The translations under genes were made by a program, and so were the position numbers. Source: Porticoccus sp. (lineage in GTDB: Bacteria; Pseudomonadota; Gammaproteobacteria; Pseudomonadales; Porticoccaceae). Taken from it: a stretch of 13,228 nt of DNA. The notes beneath the pieces are model-generated. The model saw nothing but the letters and a program-made list of their open reading frames with translations. It did not search any database and was not told the DNA's origin. The stretch lies in the NCBI GenBank assembly GCA_023263825.1, contig JALQUJ010000049.1:1-13228 (forward strand). The letters are read 5' to 3'. Each line of letters opens with the position of its first letter. Position 1 is the first letter of the stretch. Of the stretch, positions 12,904-13,228 are shown one piece after another.

Positions 12904-13228
12904 TCACTCATACACCAATGACTCCACAGTTTTGCCTAATTCAAGAGTATTCTTGATCAATTCAGCTAACAGCTGTTCATCCACGTCCATATGCCCTTCG
13001 TATTCCGCCAGGTTCCTGCGCTCATGACACAAAGAAAGAACACACATTTTAGCATTCGCCATCGACACAGTATGAACCGGACATTGGAAGACCAGATACC
13101 GCTTATCTGTTCTGTAACCAGAGGTGCGTAACGCCGCCAGGGCAAAACCGTGAGCGGCATTGTAGGCAAGGTCAAAACGGCTGGCGAACGAAAGACTACT
13201 ATTCTGGGCATCCTCTAACCGATCTTGA
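12904..13228 (-). CDS. Small HEPN-like protein, C-terminal part (5' end outside window)
   Basis: From the window edge to a TGA at 12904-12906 the minus strand encodes 107 residues with no start in view. It reads LEDAQNSSLSFASRFDLAYN, AAHGFALAALRTSGYRTDKR, YLVFQCPVHTVSM, then ERRNLAEYEGHMDVDEQLLA. This resembles from memory a family of small, mostly solitary proteins with an all-helical HEPN-type fold, in which SRFDLAYNAAH and RNLAEYEG are conserved. The usual R-x4-6-H motif is not intact: RRNLAEY has Tyr in place of His, so nuclease activity is doubtful. Some family members are linked to toxin-antitoxin or nucleotidyltransferase pairs, but any partner lies outside the window. A longer-looking overlapping frame from 13211 is a shadow. 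Confidence 0.65.
   Translation of the reverse strand, partial: QDRLEDAQNSSLSFASRFDLAYNAAHGFALAALRTSGYRTDKRYLVFQCPVHTVSMANAKMCVLSLCHERRNLAEYEGHMDVDEQLLAELIKNTLELGKTVESLVYE

Noticed and set aside
12966..13211. 81-residue minus-strand open frame at the right edge
   Set aside because: It is out of frame with the HEPN-like sequence that covers the same DNA and has much better protein character.

Overview
The window comes from a gammaproteobacterial chromosome. It carries the gene order thrS-infC-rpmI-rplT-pheS-pheT-ihfA-merR-like, followed by tRNA-Pro(GGG), all read on the minus strand. This order is familiar from Pseudomonas and related marine gammaproteobacteria. The protein sequences, the A+T-rich spacers and the flanking uvrB, tRNA-Val and tRNA-Asn suggest a marine relative (Cellvibrionales or Oceanospirillales-like). 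That placement is inference from memory, not from a search.

Layout. Positions 1-102 hold the N-terminus of a phosphomannomutase and 211-1158 hold galU; both supply sugar nucleotides and their precursors for envelope polysaccharides. Positions 1159-1619 hold an A+T-rich spacer, tRNA-Pro, its terminator and its promoter. Positions 1620-9183 hold the translation operon: threonyl-tRNA synthetase, IF3 (probable AUU start), ribosomal proteins L35 and L20, both subunits of phenylalanyl-tRNA synthetase, IHF alpha and a MerR-type regulator. An intrinsic terminator between rplT and pheS and a 160-nt infC-rpmI leader suggest internal control points. Positions 9184-9448 form a divergent promoter region for thrS (minus) and tRNA-Val(GAC) (plus).

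Positions 9526-10626 are the accessory part. A strong terminator after tRNA-Val is followed by a purine-rich, hairpin-containing segment, then a perfect 16-bp palindrome. After that comes an A+T-rich plus-strand gene that appears broken by a one-base frameshift and an in-frame TGA. Its downstream frame carries a CxxC cluster and an R-x5-H motif of the HEPN type. uvrB (minus, GTG start chosen) follows at 10627-12642. Divergent promoters for uvrB and tRNA-Asn(GTT) follow, then a two-way terminator. The window ends in the C-terminal part of a small protein resembling a solitary HEPN-like family.

Most of the window is ordinary core genome. I do not see a complete undescribed system. The points most worth following are the broken HEPN-like gene with its palindrome, the tRNA-linked structured segment, the identical GCGCCTCTT element at all three tRNA promoters, and the terminator inside the rplT-pheS gap.
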